Shown here in pieces: positions 10,263 through 22,083 of a stretch of DNA of 64,000 nt; the first letter of the stretch is position 1, and each line of letters starts with the position of its first letter. This stretch comes from Agapanthus africanus (lineage: Eukaryota > Streptophyta > Magnoliopsida > Asparagales > Amaryllidaceae), in assembly GCA_030015575.1 (NCBI GenBank), contig CM057339.1, positions 772,164,809 through 772,228,808 on the forward strand. Direction: 5' to 3'. The notes below the pieces were generated by a model. That model was not told the origin of the DNA. It searched no databases and saw only the letters and a program-made list of their open reading frames with translations. The position numbers were made by a program, and so were the translations under genes.

Positions 10263-11234
10263 GCCCAGAACCTTGTGAAGCCAAAGGGTGCATAATCTTG
10301 TATTTTTCTAGGTTTAGAATACTTGTTTCTTCTTCCTCTTCTCATCTCTTCTCCTTTAAAAATCTTGTGGTGAGCTTTTGTGAGTGAAGAATGATGAATA
10401 AAGAAGATCCTTTTACTTATCATGCTTGTCTTGTTCTTTTATAATTGCTTGTAATTTTAATTTGTTAACTTAGTTGTTGATATTTCTTGTTGTTCTTTCT
10501 TTTCTCTTTTCCTTTATCATTAAAACAACCATGATGCTTACGCTTGATCCTTGCCAAGGTGAGGTCGCAAATAGCTAGTTGTTATTTTCTAATCTCCTTC
10601 TTTCTATCTTCCTCTTTTGTTTTGTTTTCTTTTCATTATGATGTGTGAGTAGTTTCATACTTGTTAGGGTAGGATAAGGGAAGTTTGAGAGAAGGAAATC
10701 TCTCTCACTCTTTCCTTGCCCAACATCTTAAAATCGACTCCCGTTAATTGAACCACAATCCGCTCCTTACGGCACCCTATCCTACATGATAGCGGTGATT
10801 CCGTAGTGAGACCGGTTGTGGTTGAATTAACCGGAGGTTATGGCGAAGAGCCAAGAACGGACGGACAAGCACCAAAAGGAAGAACTTATGCGTTGGAAAG
10901 CCTAGCTTATACTCGCAAGTTCCTTCCTAGTCGTGCTAATCCCCGTTGTTGCCGATTACCGTAACACCGATATTAAGAGTGGCAACGAAAGAGGTGAGCG
11001 ACTCCTAACTAAAACTAACCTAATCCTAACCCTAACAAGCTCTCTTTACATATCACTTTAACACTTAGATAATCACAAACAAAATCTGGACTTTCGGACT
11101 TAACTCGTTAAAACACATAGAAAAAGATTCCCATCTCCCTGCGGATGACACGTACTCAACCGGCTAGCTACAAGCGAAACCGTCTTGATTGCGGTAATTA
11201 ACTAAACTTAAACACGCAGAATCCCTAACAATCA

Positions 11235-14200
11235 TGACGCTATGAGGCTAAGGGTCATTCCTTTCACCTTATGTGACCTAGCCGAGAAGTGGCTATACAG
11301 CACAGCATCACATTCCATTAGAAATTGGGACGAGTTTATGAAAGCTTTTCTTAAAAAGTTCTATCCTCACCACAAAACTGCTAGAATCCGTAATGAGATT
11401 ATACAATTCTCACAGCTTCCTTCCGAACCATTTTGGAAGTGTTTTGAAAGATTCAAAGACCTACTCGTTCAATGCCCTCATCATGGGATCGAAAGTTGGC
11501 AACTTTGCCAAACATTATACGAGGGATTGAACTCGGCAACGAAGCAGTTGCTAGAAACCATCTGTCAAGGTCACTTTCTCTCCAAATCTAGCGAGGAAGC
11601 GTGGCAGTTTCTTGAGGATCTTAGTGAACAAACAATTCAGTGGGAGAGCTCCAAGACCACATCATCTTCTTCTAGTGGTCAATCTAGGGCAGGCATCCAT
11701 CAAGTAGAGATGTCAATTGCTATGAAGGCCGAGATGGCCGCTCTTACGAAAAAGCTAGAAGCGATTGAGACCAAAATCTCGTCGCCTTCTCCTGCCCCTG
11801 TTATGCCTCCACGAACTGTGTGTGCTTGTTGTTCGGCTCCATCACACTTAACCGAAGAGTGTCCTTACAATGCATCTACTTAAGGACATGATCAAGTCAA
11901 TGCTGCCTTTCAGCAACGACAGAGAAACGATCCGTACTCTTCTACATATAATCCGGGTTGGAGGAGTCACCCAAATTTCGCTTGGAACCAAAATAAACAA
12001 TTCCAAGGAAATAACAATTTTCAAGGGCCTCCTCAACAACAACAAGCACCTCCACAAACTCAATTTCAACAGCAACCTTACCCTAATCAGGTGAACAATT
12101 TTGCGCCTAACACTTCTTACCCGCCAAACAATTTTGTTCAACCTAAAATGACAAGGTTAGCTCGCTCGAAAGAATTCTAGATGCATTCCTAAAGCAATCT
12201 ACATAGTCTACAGCAAGACTAGAGACTTCTATTCAATCCTTGGTGCAAAACAGTGCCTCACACGATCAAAGCATCAAATCTATTGAGGCACAAATTGCAC
12301 AACTCAACGCAGCATTGAGCGAGCGCGAAAAAGGAAAGCTCCCATCTCAACCACTACCCAATCCCGGTTACGCACATGCTGCAAATCAACAGCAGAATCA
12401 TAACGTAAATGCGGTGACCACGTTGAGATCGGGAAAAATGTTGCAAAACAATATGGGTATTCACAATAACACCCCTGCCAGTGGCCTTTCTTCATCTTCT
12501 TCACCTTCTTCTTCTTCTTCTTCTTCGTTAGAGCCTATTCTCCATCCTTCACATGGCTCTACTTCATCTAGCTCGAACGGACCCACTTCTCACAACACGA
12601 ACACATCTACACGGGGGTCCGTTCCAACTCAACAATCTGATCCGCAAAAATTGGACTCAACAACCTTTCAAAATGTTCCGTTTCCAAATCGGTTGAGATC
12701 CAACAAACCAACTCCACAGTTGGAGAAGATTGTAGAGTTGTTCAAACAGGTCAGCATAAATATCCCTCTCTTGGATACAATCCAACAAGTTCCCTCATAT
12801 GCAAAAATCTTAAAGGACTTATGCACCAAAAAGAGGAAGACACAAGTACCAAAGAAAGTTTTTGTGGCTAGTGCTATTAGTGATGCTATTTTAAACTCTT
12901 TACCCCCAAAGCAAAAGGACCCCGGTTTTCCTACTATTTCGATAACAATTGGGGACAAAAACATCAATAGAGCACTATTAGATCTTGGTGCTAGTGTCAA
13001 TTTGCTGCCTTATTCTGTGTACGAGCAATTAGGCGTTGGAGAGCTTAAGCCCACTCACTGCACTCTCCAAATGGTCGATCGATCAATCACCCATCCTAGG
13101 GGAGAGTTGGAGGATGTGTTAATTAGAGTTGGGGATTTCATTTTTCCCGTAGACTTTATTGTTATGGATACACAACCTGTCGCTAACCCCCGGAATCAAA
13201 TTCCGGTGATACTTGGTCGACCATTCCTGGCGACTTCTAACGCTGTGATCAATTGTCGTAACGGTTCAATGAATCTATCTTTTGGCAATATGACAATTGA
13301 GCTCAACATCTTTAAGTTGGGAAATCTGCCTGCCGAGCCTAATGCTCGAGTACTTGATGTTTGCTCGATCAATGAGATCGCGGAGGAGGACTGTGAGTTC
13401 GAAAATTTCATGTTCGATCACAGCAATGCTGACGCCACTAGTGCGTTTCTCCTAGAATCCGACACAGCTTTCACTACGGACAACGATTATGAGTGTTTCA
13501 CCTTTGTAGACGAATCTAAGGACTCACCACCCGAGCTTGAGTCTTTTGCTTTTTCGGATGAGTTAGTTGAACCATCCGACTCGGTTGCGTACACTCGATT
13601 TGAACCTTTGATGGAATCCTTCGAGTTTGAAACAGTTACTCCATTGTTACCATCTATTGTTTCACCTCCTATACTCGAACTAAAGCTTTTGCCATCGCAC
13701 CTAAAATATGCTTATCTAGGTGATAATGAGACCTTACCCATTATCATATCGGGCTCTCTAGCTCTTGAGCAAGAGAAGTCTCTTTTAATGGTCTTAGAAA
13801 ATAATTGGCAAGCTTTTGGCTGGTCTATGGTGGACATCAAGGGGATTAGTCCCCTCATTGTTGAACATCATATACACTTGATGGATGATGCCAAGCCGGC
13901 AGGGGATCCACAAAGACGCCTCAACCCCATTATGAAAGAGGCCGTTAAGAAGGAGATTGTTAAATGTCTTGATAGTGGTATCATTTACCCTATCTCGGAT
14001 AGCCAATGGGTCAGCCCTATTCATGTCGTGCCAAAGAAATCGGGCATCACGGTCATTACCAATGAGGCAAATGAGTTAATTCCCACTCGCACCCAAACGG
14101 GGTGGCGAGTTTGTATCGACTATAGAAAGCTCAATGCCGCGACAAGAAAGGACCACTTTCCTTTACCATTCATTGACCAAATGCTCGAACGATTGGCGGG

Positions 14201-14319
14201 GCACGAGTTCTACTGCATTTTAGATGGCTATTCCGGTTATAACCAAGTCCCGATAGCCAAGGAGGATCAAGACAAGACCACATTTACTTGTCCCTTTGGC
14301 ACTTTTGCCTATCGTCGCA
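11235..14319 (+). pseudogene. gag-pol: Element B: Athila-type gag-pol fragment, truncated in RT
   Basis: Begins mid-Gag directly after the 3' LTR of A and ends inside RT. Gag is open from 11242 to an in-frame TAA at 11881-11883 and includes an intact CCHC knuckle with HLTEECP. A frameshifted Gln-rich linker spans about 11890-12240. A second frame runs from 12240 through the protease (DLGAS near 12990) and the Athila spacer to RT, ending at FAYRR (14319), before the catalytic DD box. It is clearly homologous to A but diverged and represents an older insertion. Everything after 14319 is missing and joins element C's LTR. Confidence 0.92.
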
Positions 14320-14474
14320 CACTGATTTTTTTTGAATATCAACAGTTACAAGTGCGTTTCTCACAAATTTCCTACTACACATGAAAATGTAAATGCACCA
14401 GTAAGCACCCGAGGAGACCCACCGACCCTCCGACTCGGCCGAGTCGGCCAGTCGCCGGCCAAACGGCCGAGTCC

Positions 14475-15885
14475 TGTTCATATCATAATATTGCATTTTA
14501 TATTCCCTATTCTTATTCGTTTTATAAATAAACAGGTGCTTTTGACGCATGTCTGCTGCATATTACAGGATACGGGTTCTTGGAGCGAAAACAGTGAGAA
14601 AGACAAAAGATGATACAAAAGAGGGACTTTAACCAATAAGTAGAAGGATCCTAGTCAAGCCTAGACGAAGAACAATTCACAATTGTACAAGGCAACGCTT
14701 GGTCCAAAAATGTCAAAATGAACGGTTAAAAGACCATTATAAGTTTTCACTGAAGATCTGGAGAAGACCAAGAAGACAAATGAAGAAAAGAACTACAAAA
14801 CTAGAAAGCCCAAACAACAGAGAAGCAGCACACAAGAATTGAGAACATGACCTCACCAAAGGGCCGCGGAACCGCGGCCCTACCCCCACATTTGCCGCGG
14901 TTCCGCGGCCGCTTAGTGCACATGTCGGCGCAGACTTTTTGTGACGGTGCGTCGGTACATGGGTTGGGATTTTTCATGGGCATATCTGTAATAGCACATG
15001 CACGAGAATTTGTAACCCTAGTTTTCCTGTTTACTTATAAATATGTAATCAAAAGATTGTATTAGGGATGCCTCTTTTCAATTAATAAAAATTCAGATCT
15101 TTTGAGGATTGAAGAGCATCATTTTCTTGTAAGTTCCTTTTAATTTTTTTGCCTTAGTTTAAAATTAATTTATTGCCCTAGCTCTCTAATTTAAATTCTT
15201 GCCTTAGATAAATCATACCATTGCCCTAGTTTAATCTAGTGTAGTCTTTCTTAAACTGCAGTAGGTAAGTGAATTTTAAAATGTTATTTTTAAAAGATTC
15301 CCTAATGAGCGAGTAATTTCCTCGCTTGTTAGGGTTAGGAATAAGGGAGGGGTTGAGAGATGGATATCTCTCATCTCTTTCAAGCCCAATAACTTGTAAC
15401 AACTAGAACTTCATGCACGCATGCATGATCCGCTCCCTACGGCACCCTACCCACGAGGTAACGGTGAAACCGTAGTATAAAGGACCGGACATGCATGACT
15501 TCCATGAAGGTTATAGCAATTAGTAGGAAAGGACGGACAAGGATCTAGAGGAAGAAACGAAGTTTCTTCCCAATCATCTTAATCCCCTTTACTAATAATT
15601 GTTATAACTTCTAAAAAGATTTAATCGAGGGCATTGAAAGAGGTGTTAATATTAATCTTATCAAACCCTACTTTAGACCTAACCTTAGCAAGTTCCTTAA
15701 CCATCGTACAACTTAGTTTTTAGAATAAATCAATAAAACCAAACAACCATTGGAATCAACTAGTAAGAACACGTAGGAAAATTACACATCCCTATGGATC
15801 GACCCGTATTCACCGGCTAGCTTCATGCGACGCCGTTCTTGATTACGGTAAAAAATATTTTTGATCTAAAAATCTACACTAATCA
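14475..15885 (+). mobile_element. S1: solo LTR of the element A family
   Basis: 1411 bp, TGTTCATATC...CTAATCA, flanked by the 5-bp duplication agtcc (14470-14474 and 15886-15890). The empty site exists in C's 3' LTR near 30333. The start, the twin CCGCGG palindrome (14862-14910) and TATA position resemble the LTR of A, but the overall sequence is diverged. No internal region remains, so LTR-LTR recombination removed it. Confidence 0.93.
14862..14910 (+). repeat. Twin CCGCGG palindrome in solo LTR S1
   Basis: GGCCGCGGAACCGCGGCC (14862-14879) and GCCGCGGTTCCGCGGCC (14894-14910), 14-base spacer. A TATA-like ttataaata lies about 125 bp downstream (near 15036). The upstream flank catgacctcaccaaag is shared with the module in element N. 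Confidence 0.93.
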
Positions 15886-16066
15886 AGTCCCCAACATCGA
15901 AGTTGGGTATCTTTTCCTCCTGAAACCCCCTGCATGCTTCATTTAGTCAGATCGGTTACAGAGAGCCCATTAACCCCCATTTACTCCATTTTTTAATGAT
16001 TTTTTTAATATATTTTTACATTTTTTAATTAAAAACCCTACACCTACCCTAACCCTAGCCTAACCC

Positions 16067-16074
16067 TATAAATA
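16067..16074 (+). promoter_or_regulatory. TATA box of element C 5' LTR, with telobox-like repeats
   Basis: TATAAATA, immediately preceded by several aaccctagcc/taaccctaa units (about 16031-16066) resembling plant telobox promoter motifs. The same arrangement occurs in the 3' LTR with TATAAATA at 30526-30533. Confidence 0.7.
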
Positions 16075-17834
16075 CACCCCTTACCCTCTACCCTCTCATC
16101 CCAAATTTCTGAGCCCACTCTCTCAAAATTCCAAGAGATCTTGTGTACTTTGAGAACGAGCGAAAGGCGAAGCTCCGACGAAATCTACGGTGAACTTCCG
16201 GTGATCGTGCTAGGAACTCGCGGCGACGAATTGACGTACCGGCGAACCCTCTTCTTCCTTATCACTCTCGTGTTGTCCAAACCCGTAAGTCCCATGCTAA
16301 CCTCTCTCTTTTTCTTAAAAAAAATACGAAATTACAAAACCCGACGGAATCGGAACAAATCCGATTTCCGATTCGGTTTTCTATAAAATTTCACTTCTCA
16401 CCAATACATCATGCTTAAATATCTTTATGTTGACTATTAAACATTTAAAAAACCATTTGAACAAGTTTCGTCACATGAAATGATAGCGTTCCCAAATTAT
16501 CGTATTTTTTTACTTAAATACCACAATGTTTCGATTTCACATTTAATCCCATTAACTTGTTATACCTTTAAAGTAGATCACGAGGTAACGACCTACCTCC
16601 TCACATACTTACATACAACCTAACACGATACCATTAAAAAACATAGAATACGATAAAACAATATTTTCGTTTAAATACAATATTCTTAATAAAGCCATTT
16701 CTAAAAGTTTTAGCTTGTTACACTTTTAAAATAAATACCTCTTAATATGAAAATTACAACCCACTTTTTGGGAACCCGTTCGGGATAGTACGGTTTATCG
16801 TGCACCCTCGGACTTAGTAGTGCGAGATTCAGACCTTCGCAAGGAGCATTCGGTCTCGAAAAATTTAAAATACGACATCTTAAAAAAAATGAGATTTTTA
16901 GAATATAAAATATTTATCGAAATTATTTTTGTATAAATATATGTATATTTATCATTAAAACATCTATTTTGTTATAATATAAATATTCCACTTTTTCTAA
17001 AAATCACAAGAATAAATTTTACATTAAAATACCATGAATTTCAAATAAATCAATATTACAGATAAATACCTTTATTTATAAACCTAGGATATTTTCACTA
17101 GAAATATAACAATATAAAATCCACATTCATTACAACCCTAAAGACGAATAATAAATGCTTGGGGTATATTCTGAAAAGTATATAAAAGTATTTTTACATA
17201 AAAACCCCTCAAGTTTTATAAATTACCCTAAGGACCCTAGTAAATATAGGACTTCGATTTACACTTCTAGTTGTCTGACTCGGGTTTGAGTCTGATTAAT
17301 CTGACTTGAATATGATTCAAGTCAATCTACAACCTATAATATTACAATTCAATATGAACACACGAACCCATGAATCCAGTTATCAATCTATACAACTTGA
17401 CTGAATCAAACCATGGATATACATCCATTATCCAGTTATTCCGTCTACATGATTATGCAGTTACAATCTGTTTACTGATATCATGGTTTTGGTCAGTCAT
17501 CCAACTTATACAATACAATACAACAATACAATCAAAACACTACGGGGTTTAAGGGGTAGATTGGTGCGGAAGGTGTTAAAAGTGGCATGAGACGGTAAGA
17601 TTAAGACACGTGACCTATATTCCGTTGCTGTTGTACCGTGGCTTAACGGTTCCTTGTACATTCCGTTTACCCTGGTCTCTAGCATACTGAGACCCATCTC
17701 GTATACACTGGCATCCTTCCGTATCAAGCTACAAACAACAGCGTAAACACAATATTCTATAATATTATACAAATTTAGAAGATATCTCTTATTCTGTCTT
17801 TTCTAATTCTCCCTCATCTTTGGGACTTACCAAG

Positions 17835-19336
17835 TGATTGGTTCGAAAAAGTGTATGTTTGTAGTTACCGCAATCAGAACGGTGTCGCGCATAGCTAGAC
17901 CGAGATGAGTACGGGTCGTCCTCTGGGAAACATGGAACCTTTTACTTTTACTTTAGATGTGTTGAGAAAGAGAGGCGGGATAAAGAATTTTATAGAATGG
18001 TTTCTAGATCTACGTTAAAAAAGAATGTAAAATATAAATCTAGATTTTTTTAGAGATTTAGATAATATACTAAGAGGGCTTGTAGGGTTCGTTAGGATTT
18101 AGTAGTTATGGACGATTAATTAAAAGTTACCTTTTTTATCCATTAATAGATTTAGAACTAGAACGACGGTGATGCGTGTAGATTAGGGTTTCTGGAGGGA
18201 AAAGGAATCCCACTCTTAACCCTTATCTCGACACGGAACTCCGTTCATATCTAGCCTCTACCAAAACAATCATTAATCTAATCTCTAATCGCGGTCGGAA
18301 CTAGCAAAGAATTGCCAGCGCGCCCGATTAGGATGTTAATGATTCTTTTGATAAACTTCCTAAACTTTATAGGACTTAAAAAGGGTTTAATTATTTTCAT
18401 CGTCCATTAGCCTACCCTAATCCTACGAACCCTAACAAGCGGAGAATTACTCGCGCATGTTGGGAGAAAAAGAGATGGAGAGAAATTGCATAATTAAACT
18501 ACGAAGAAATAGAATAAGAAAAAGAACTACCTTTATTAATCAACAAGATCAAGTACACTTTGATTCCTTAGAAAATGATTACAAAAACCTAGTTTGCTTC
18601 TCGATCTCTTCTAAGGAGGTAGATGAACCGTTGATGATCAGCCTGGATGCATGAGCCGTCTTGGACTTCGTGATCTCGTCGGCTTGATGATTTTTCCAAG
18701 AGGCTCTCGGTCCTTATTTATAGTCACAGAGCCAGAACTCTAGTTTTCTAATATGGAAACTAGTTGTTAGGATCCTAACCACCACAATCCCATATCTCAA
18801 CTCTTCAAATCCGCGGCAGAACCGCGGCCATTGGATAGGTTTGGCCGCGGATCCGCCCCCTTTTGGTGAGATCATGGCCTCTAATTTTTGTAGCTTCATA
18901 TCTGTAACACTTGGTAATCTTTTAAGTATCTAGACTTTGAAAATCTTTTCAACATTTCTACCAGAATTAGTTTCTTGAATATCTTTGGTAGATTTGATTT
19001 GCCAACTTTGATTTCCTTGATTTCAGCCCTGAAAATTCTGCACAATAACTCAACAAACAATATTAGTTGAGTTTGTTTTATTAAGATATTAACTTAACCA
19101 TTAAGAATTGGTCAAAGGTATTAATAAGGTAAGCATATTTAAATGGGCCGAATGTTACACGGATATTATATGCTTACTTTTTCCCACAAAATGTTATTTA
19201 TAATATATAAACACATGAAAATAGTATTTTTACAGATAAACTCTCATATGTATCATATATTACAATAAACACCTTTTATTATATAATAATAGTAGGAAAA
19301 ATGTCATATTAAATGTGTAGTTTTATCAACTGAAAA
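17835..19336 (-). repeat. 3' LTR of element N
   Basis: About 1.5 kb, nearly identical to 23224-24727 except for its outermost ~110 bp (17835-17945), which differ at about 20 positions. It contains the TATA box on the minus strand (TATTTATA at 18715-18722) and the CCGCGG pair (18811-18858). The terminal TG of the U3 end appears changed to TT. Confidence 0.9.
18811..18858 (-). repeat. Twin CCGCGG palindrome, 3' LTR of N (degenerate)
   Basis: CCGCGGCAGAACCGCGGCC and GGCCGCGGATCCGCCCCC. In element orientation it lies about 90 bp upstream of the TATA box, as in A and S1. The identical module is at 24202-24250 in the 5' LTR. Confidence 0.88.
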
Positions 19337-20820
19337 AATACCCCCAAACTTATCTTTGATCGTCCCGAGCAAACTAGTTTATTCAAGAGAAGGAGAAAAA
19401 GAAAGGAGAAAACTAAGCACACTTTCGTTGGCAACACGATTGCACTGAGCACGTGCAACAAGCCGTTAAACCTCTAGGTGTCCCTAGTAGGAGGAGTGTT
19501 GTCTCCTGAGGGTTTTCAGCGGATTACACCCACAAAATCCTATAATAAAAGAGAGATGGTGAAATTTACATATAAAGATAAGAACCATAAAAGAAAGACT
19601 TTGAAAATAAGAGTTTCCAACTACACTAGCTTTTCAGTTGTTATGAGCCCTATCTTAATAGTCACGAAAAGATTTTAGAAATCACATCATCCCTCAATAA
19701 AACATCGTCTTTATTCTTCATTCCTACCTTTCATCCAAACATCAATCATATACCCCTACGTGTGTGAAATGGATATCCCTACACTCGGAGAATTCAATTC
19801 AAGCTATCATACTCTTGTCCATCTACCTCAGCACTTTTTAACTTAATGAATATTTAGATTTGCTCACACATTTTCATGCGACCGTTAATACTTCTTGAGG
19901 TACTAACCGACCGATTACTCGTGTGCTTGCTGATTAGGTGATAATATTTTCCTCGTCTTGCACCACCTAAGGCTTAGCAGTGACTCCCAGACCAGTTGGC
20001 CTTAGGGCACTAGGTGATAAAGCACCCTCGCTATATTTTTTTTATTGCTGCCTTGGCGATACAAAACCAGTGTTCATTTTTTTTCTTTTCACCATTTTTT
20101 ATTTTATTCATTTGTTTTATTTCCTTCATACTTTGGCTTTTAGACAAGAGCATTTCAAGGTATCCTCTACTATCCCGAGTTTCAAGACGTATGTAAGTGC
20201 ATATAGTAGGGTATCAACATTCAAATGTTTGGCTTCCAGAATAGAAACTATTTTTCAGACTTATTTTTATCCTCAGATTAGTGACTTCCTTCATCTTACT
20301 AACCCTTGGGACAACAGCTCATAACTACTTATTACTAGTTCGTTTAAGAAAACTTCTAATTTTCTTGGTTTTCTTAAACTATTCCTATCTTTTGGATGTA
20401 ATTTTTCACTTTCTACTCTTTTGTTATAAAAGAAAAAAAATTTAAAATTTTTGTAAACGTTGTGCTTATGCAAAATATGATGCAAATTAATGTGTAAATA
20501 AGCACAACCCTCCCCCAAACTTGTTTTCAACAGTGTCCTCACTGTTGCCATCTGCTGGATCACAAAAAACCTGTAAGCTTGGGAGGACATTATTAAAGGG
20601 GGAAAGAATATATGAAAGTGAAAATCCTCCCCCAAACTTATTTTTGGCTCACAAATTTGAGGACAAAAGTTATGTTCAAGAGCCAAAAATATACCCCCCC
20701 CCCCTCAAACATGAGTTAGACAATACGAAGCATTTTAAGAGGGGGTGAGTCATTTGGTCAAAGTAAGACTTTACAAAGACCAAAAGTTAACACCAACCAT
20801 TCAAAGATTTTATCAGTATA
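19337..20820 (-). other. Non-coding 3' region of element N
   Basis: 1.5 kb after the Gag-like frame. In element orientation it has PPT-like G-runs at about 20626-20640 and 20512-20523 and the final PPT at 19337-19352. The hairpin AACAGTG-tcct-CACTGTT (20529-20546, AGGA loop on the element strand) precedes one of them, as in A. A 10-bp stem TTTTTGGCTC/GAGCCAAAAA spans 20641-20689. A 13-base C-run lies at about 20693-20705. The segment near 19341-19550 matches A's pre-PPT region. Confidence 0.72.
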
Positions 20821-22083
20821 TCATATAGGTTGGTGGAAGAATGTGTTGTATCTAGTCAAGAAAAAGTGGGGAAGGGATAAGAGGTGGTCTGGAAAGGGTT
20901 TGAAATTAGAGAAAAGAAAGAATGAGGATGAATGTGAATGATTAGGAAGAAGAAATGGTGACGGTTCAACCTCTGTAGGTGGAGATTGATTAATCACAAA
21001 ATCCGTATTGTTTAAAAATTCAAGTTCGTCAGCAAAAAGTTCTTCAAAACTTTTATCAATGGTGTGATTGAACATTTTGCTGTCAAAGAGTTTCGTGCCA
21101 GAATTTATCCTACTTGATTCATCAAAAATTATTAAGGTAGAGGACTCGAAAAACTCATCTACCTCATTTTCAAAAATATCCAAATCAAGTTGAATTTCTG
21201 GTATTATTGAACTTGAATTAACGGATTGTGATTTATCAAAACTCACTGAAACTATAGGAACAGAAGAAGAACCGGAGAAAGTAGAAGGTGAAATGGGTAA
21301 ACAAATTGGTGTGTCGAGTGTTGCTGTACCAGATATGGAAGATGGAGGCTGTATTTCGGTCTGATCTTCGGGTATACCATTATCATCAACTTCAAGATAT
21401 ATTTGGGATTCGGGAAGAATTAAAGGCTCAAGATGATGACCACACGGAAGTGAAAGGATTTGATGAATTGGTGGGACAAAATCATCCAAAATTTCGGGTT
21501 CATCAATCAATATATCCCCAACGTCAATCACCTCATTCAAGTGAAGGTTAAAATTCTCAAACACCTCATCAAAAGTATGGTTTTCAATCAATTTTGGTTC
21601 AAGAGTGGAGGTGTAGAGATCACAAGGGTTGGGTATGGTTTCACTTGAATTGGACCCTTCACAGTCGGGTAAATCAAACACTACAAGGTCACACAACTTA
21701 TCAGTCATTCTATTTGGTGTACTTGATGAATCTATGAAACTGGAGTTGTGGATTTCAGTTTGGAAACAGGAGGTTTGATTAGGAAGGGTGTACAGTTCTG
21801 TCTTACTACCCAAATCCTTCCTAATTTGGTTCGACAGTTCCAGAAATTTTTCTAATGTCTGCTCCAGACTAGTCTTGGGTTGATAAGGGGTTTCAGTATA
21901 AGATTGAAATTCCTGTGGATAATTAAAACTCCCAAATGACTGATTAGAAGAACTGTCTAGAGTAGGTGGAAAAGTCGGATTGGATTGATAGGAACAGAAT
22001 GGTTGCTGAACTTGGGTAGGAGTAGGATCAAGAAGAATATTGATATGGGTTGGTTGGTTGGCTATATACAAACCGCATATCAA
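20821..22083 (-). CDS. Gag-like/polyprotein ORF of element N, part 2 (420 codons)
   Basis: A 420-codon uninterrupted frame, acidic and Ser/Pro-rich, with no protease, RT or integrase motif. The segment SLEQTLEKFLELSNQIRKDL near the start resembles the coiled segment before the spacer in Athila Gag. The stretch around EVIDVGDILIDEPEILDD is acidic like the Athila protease-RT spacer. It overlaps part 1 (22028-22402) by 56 bp in another frame, so the two were probably one protein split by a frameshift, or are joined by ribosomal shifting. Long intactness without enzymes suggests a retained Gag-type function; the exact role is unknown. Confidence 0.65.
   Translation of the reverse strand: MICGLYIANQPTHINILLDPTPTQVQQPFCSYQSNPTFPPTLDSSSNQSFGSFNYPQEFQSYTETPYQPKTSLEQTLEKFLELSNQIRKDLGSKTELYTLPNQTSCFQTEIHNSSFIDSSSTPNRMTDKLCDLVVFDLPDCEGSNSSETIPNPCDLYTSTLEPKLIENHTFDEVFENFNLHLNEVIDVGDILIDEPEILDDFVPPIHQILSLPCGHHLEPLILPESQIYLEVDDNGIPEDQTEIQPPSSISGTATLDTPICLPISPSTFSGSSSVPIVSVSFDKSQSVNSSSIIPEIQLDLDIFENEVDEFFESSTLIIFDESSRINSGTKLFDSKMFNHTIDKSFEELFADELEFLNNTDFVINQSPPTEVEPSPFLLPNHSHSSSFFLFSNFKPFPDHLLSLPHFFLTRYNTFFHQPI

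Larger units (their letters stand above)
1..11234 (+). mobile_element. Element A: Athila/Tat-type Ty3 LTR retrotransposon, left end outside window
   Basis: Order of parts: end of the 5' LTR (1-244), tRNA-Asp PBS (247-264), long leader, gag-pol, a long non-coding 3' region, PPT, complete 3' LTR (9655-11234). The window begins inside the 5' LTR, since 1-244 matches 10991-11234 with about four differences by eye. Such closeness suggests a fairly recent insertion. The coding region was later hit by a LINE (2030-2615) and a frameshift near 7200, so the copy is not autonomous now. No env-like reading frame follows pol, unlike classic Athila elements. The 3' LTR abuts gag sequence of element B, so A inserted into B. 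Its own target duplication cannot be checked because the left flank is missing. Confidence 0.93.
9655..11234 (+). repeat. 3' LTR of element A
   Basis: 1580 bp, TG...CA. The last 244 bp equal the start of the window. U3 holds the twin CCGCGG palindrome (10116-10164) and a TATA box (10255-10262). A purine/pyrimidine-rich R/U5 with small repeats follows. It ends ...aatca and continues directly into gag of element B. The start TGTTCATATC is shared with solo LTR S1. Confidence 0.93.

Noticed and set aside
16141..16386. Frame conserved in both LTRs of C (also 30590-30823)
   Set aside because: LTR copies are duplicates, so shared openness is not independent evidence; the frame begins with TTG and has no recognised domain.
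17370..17552. Short frame repeated at 32201-32383
   Set aside because: LTR duplication of C; AT-rich without protein features.
18457..18654. 65-codon frame repeated at 23848-24045
   Set aside because: Identical because both are the LTR of N, and it is antisense to the element.
20693..20705. C-run as a possible PPT
   Set aside because: On the element strand it is a G-run, but it lacks the aagttt context and is not next to an LTR; more likely slippage beside cassette sequence.
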